The translations under genes were made by a program, and so were the position numbers. The notes beneath the pieces were generated by a model, which was not told the DNA's origin, did not search any database, and saw nothing but the letters and a program-made list of their open reading frames with translations. This document shows positions 13,657 to 14,781 of a stretch of DNA of 14,781 nt, piece by piece. The stretch's first letter is position 1, and the number at the start of each line of letters is the position of its first letter. Origin of the DNA: Solirubrobacterales bacterium (GTDB lineage Bacteria; Actinomycetota; Thermoleophilia; Solirubrobacterales; Solirubrobacteraceae); assembly GCA_015655225.1 (NCBI GenBank), contig JAATFK010000020.1, forward strand, positions 1-14,781, read 5' to 3'.

Positions 13657-14674
13657 GGTCGCCGCGCGCTGGCGGGTCGGCGGCGTCCTCGCGCTGCTTG
13701 CGGCGCTCACGCTCGCGGGCTGCGGGTCTGGGTCCGGAGCGAGCCCCGGTGGCACCGCGCCGAGCGGAAGCGCGACGCGCACGATCACCGACGCGCAGGG
13801 CCGCCGCGTCACCGTGCCCGCGCATCCGACGCGCGTGCTGGCGCTGAGCGAGCCGACGCTCGACGGGGCGCTCGCGCTCGGCGTCGCCCCGGTCGGGACG
13901 ACCGACGGACGTGGTCAGAGCGGCGTCTCGGCCTACCTCGCCGGCAGAGCGAAGGGGATTGCGACGATCGGGATCCTCGGCCAGCCCGACATCGAGCGCG
14001 TGCTGGAGCTCCACCCCGACCTGATCCTGACCGACGGCACCTCGATCCAGAGCGACGCGATCCTCGACAAGCTGCGCCACATCGCTCCGACCGTCTACGT
14101 CAGCAAGACCGGTCAGGACTGGAAGACGGCCTTTGCCGCGGAGGCGGACGTGCTCGGCGAGAAGGCACGGGGCACCGCGGTGCTCGGCGCCTTCGACCGG
14201 CGCGTCGCGGCCGTGCGCGGGCAGCTCGGCCCCAACACGAAGGCGACCGTCAGCGTCGTGCGCTGGTCCGGCGTCGGCCTCCCGGACGTGATTCCGGCAG
14301 GGCTCGCCGCCGGTCGCACGCTGACCGCGCTCGGCCTGCGGCGTCCCGGCACGCAGAGCCAGACGGGACCGGGCCACGCGGTCCCGATCAGCCTCGAGAA
14401 CCTCGACCAGCTCGACGCCGACTGGATGTTCTTCGCCTCGCTCGGCGCCGGAGGCCCGAGCGGGGGCGCGAAGGCCGCCAGCGCCGGGGTCGCCGCGAGC
14501 AGACGCGCGCTCGCGCTCGCCCGCGGCACCCCCGGCTTCGAGAACCTGAACGTCGTCAAGGCCGGTCACGTCGAGGTGGTGGACGGGTCCGCGTGGACGA
14601 GCGCCGGCGGTCCGCTCGCCGAGGGGATCGTGCTCGACGACGTCCAGCGCGCAATGGCCGGTAGGGCGAGATGA
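13649..14674 (+). CDS. Iron-siderophore ABC transporter substrate-binding lipoprotein (FepB/FhuD type)
   Basis: A 341-residue periplasmic-binding protein of the iron-compound (class III) fold. GTG 13649 overlaps the SIP2 stop by 8 nt and gives a lipoprotein signal peptide ending in T-L-A-G-C (21-25), so the mature protein is lipid-anchored at Cys25 outside the membrane. The binding domain has R-T-I-T-D-A-Q-G-R-R-V-T-V-P (44-57), R-V-L-A-L-S-E-P-T-L-D (62-72), then A-L-G-V-A-P-V-G (76-83), and P-D-I-E-R-V-L-E-L-H-P-D-L-I-L (113-127), the usual family landmarks. The long helix spanning both lobes fits the middle region. It would capture ferric siderophore or heme and hand it to an inner-membrane permease, probably encoded beyond the window. 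Ligand not readable. Confidence 0.93.
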   Translation: MAEVAARWRVGGVLALLAALTLAGCGSGSGASPGGTAPSGSATRTITDAQGRRVTVPAHPTRVLALSEPTLDGALALGVAPVGTTDGRGQSGVSAYLAGRAKGIATIGILGQPDIERVLELHPDLILTDGTSIQSDAILDKLRHIAPTVYVSKTGQDWKTAFAAEADVLGEKARGTAVLGAFDRRVAAVRGQLGPNTKATVSVVRWSGVGLPDVIPAGLAAGRTLTALGLRRPGTQSQTGPGHAVPISLENLDQLDADWMFFASLGAGGPSGGAKAASAGVAASRRALALARGTPGFENLNVVKAGHVEVVDGSAWTSAGGPLAEGIVLDDVQRAMAGRAR

Positions 14675-14781
14675 GCGACCGCGTCCCCGCTCCGCGCCCG
14701 CCGAAGACGCCGAAGTCGCCCCCCGAGCCGGCGGTCTCCGACGTGCTGCGCGCACTGCGCGACGAGCTCGGGCAGGGACGA
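14671..14781 (+). CDS. 5' part of an unidentified gene at the operon end, truncated by window edge
   Basis: ATG 14671 overlaps the previous stop (ATGA), so the gene belongs to the same operon. Only 37 residues are visible. They form a proline/lysine-rich start (P-A-P-R-P-P-K-T-P-K-S-P-P) then a helix-like V-S-D-V-L-R-A-L-R-D-E-L. There is no signal peptide or membrane segment yet. It could be a cytoplasmic component or a permease or ATPase with an unstructured N-terminus; I cannot identify it. Confidence 0.6.
   Translation, partial: MSDRVPAPRPPKTPKSPPEPAVSDVLRALRDELGQGR

Noticed and set aside
13598..14755. 385-codon minus-strand open frame
   Set aside because: Antisense to the lipoprotein gene, which has a clear lipobox and family motifs.

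Overview
The window is very GC-rich with G/C-dominated third codon positions. Its mix of a large ATP-binding LuxR-type (LAL) regulator, DrrAB-type exporter, DtxR-family regulator, siderophore-interacting flavoproteins and arginine/alanine-rich secreted proteins points to a high-GC actinobacterium. The secreted-protein style is reminiscent of Thermoleophilia (Solirubrobacter/Conexibacter-like), but that placement is inference. No rRNA, tRNA, CRISPR array, transposase or integrase was found.

Region A (1-4690): the N-terminal 631 residues of a LAL regulator run leftwards off the window edge. A 141-bp gap separates it from a divergent operon of three NAD(P)-linked oxidoreductases: two short-chain dehydrogenases and one zinc-less quinone-oxidoreductase-like MDR protein. 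The LAL protein is a plausible regulator of this redox operon.

Region B (4691-6284) is a decayed, accessory-looking stretch. It holds a start-less reverse-strand coding remnant, a ribbon-helix-helix-like antitoxin with an operator-like inverted repeat, and a PIN-domain toxin broken by a -1 frameshift. Three very small ORFs of unknown function and several strong palindromes follow.

Region C (6267-7692): a siderophore-interacting flavoprotein gene (SIP1) starts just after a perfect 14-bp palindrome, TTAGGGTACCCTAA. It converges on a TetR gene.

Region D (7692-9618): the TetR gene is divergent from a DrrA/DrrB-type ABC exporter. Two near-identical 18-bp operators lie between them, a classic autoregulated efflux module.

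Region E (9641-14781): a DtxR-family regulator with an apparently eroded metal site is followed by a tightly packed operon preceded by a second copy of the palindrome (TTAGGGCACCCTAA). The operon encodes three exported proteins sharing an unrecognised repeated domain (K-[LP]-D-D ... H-x-L-R-[FL]-L, four copies), then a second siderophore-interacting protein, an iron-siderophore-type ABC substrate-binding lipoprotein, and the start of another gene. This reads as an iron, siderophore or heme acquisition regulon. The palindrome joins the distant SIP1 gene to it across the efflux module. The secreted repeat-domain trio is the best candidate for an undescribed component. Several genes appear to start at or very near the predicted transcription start (leaderless).
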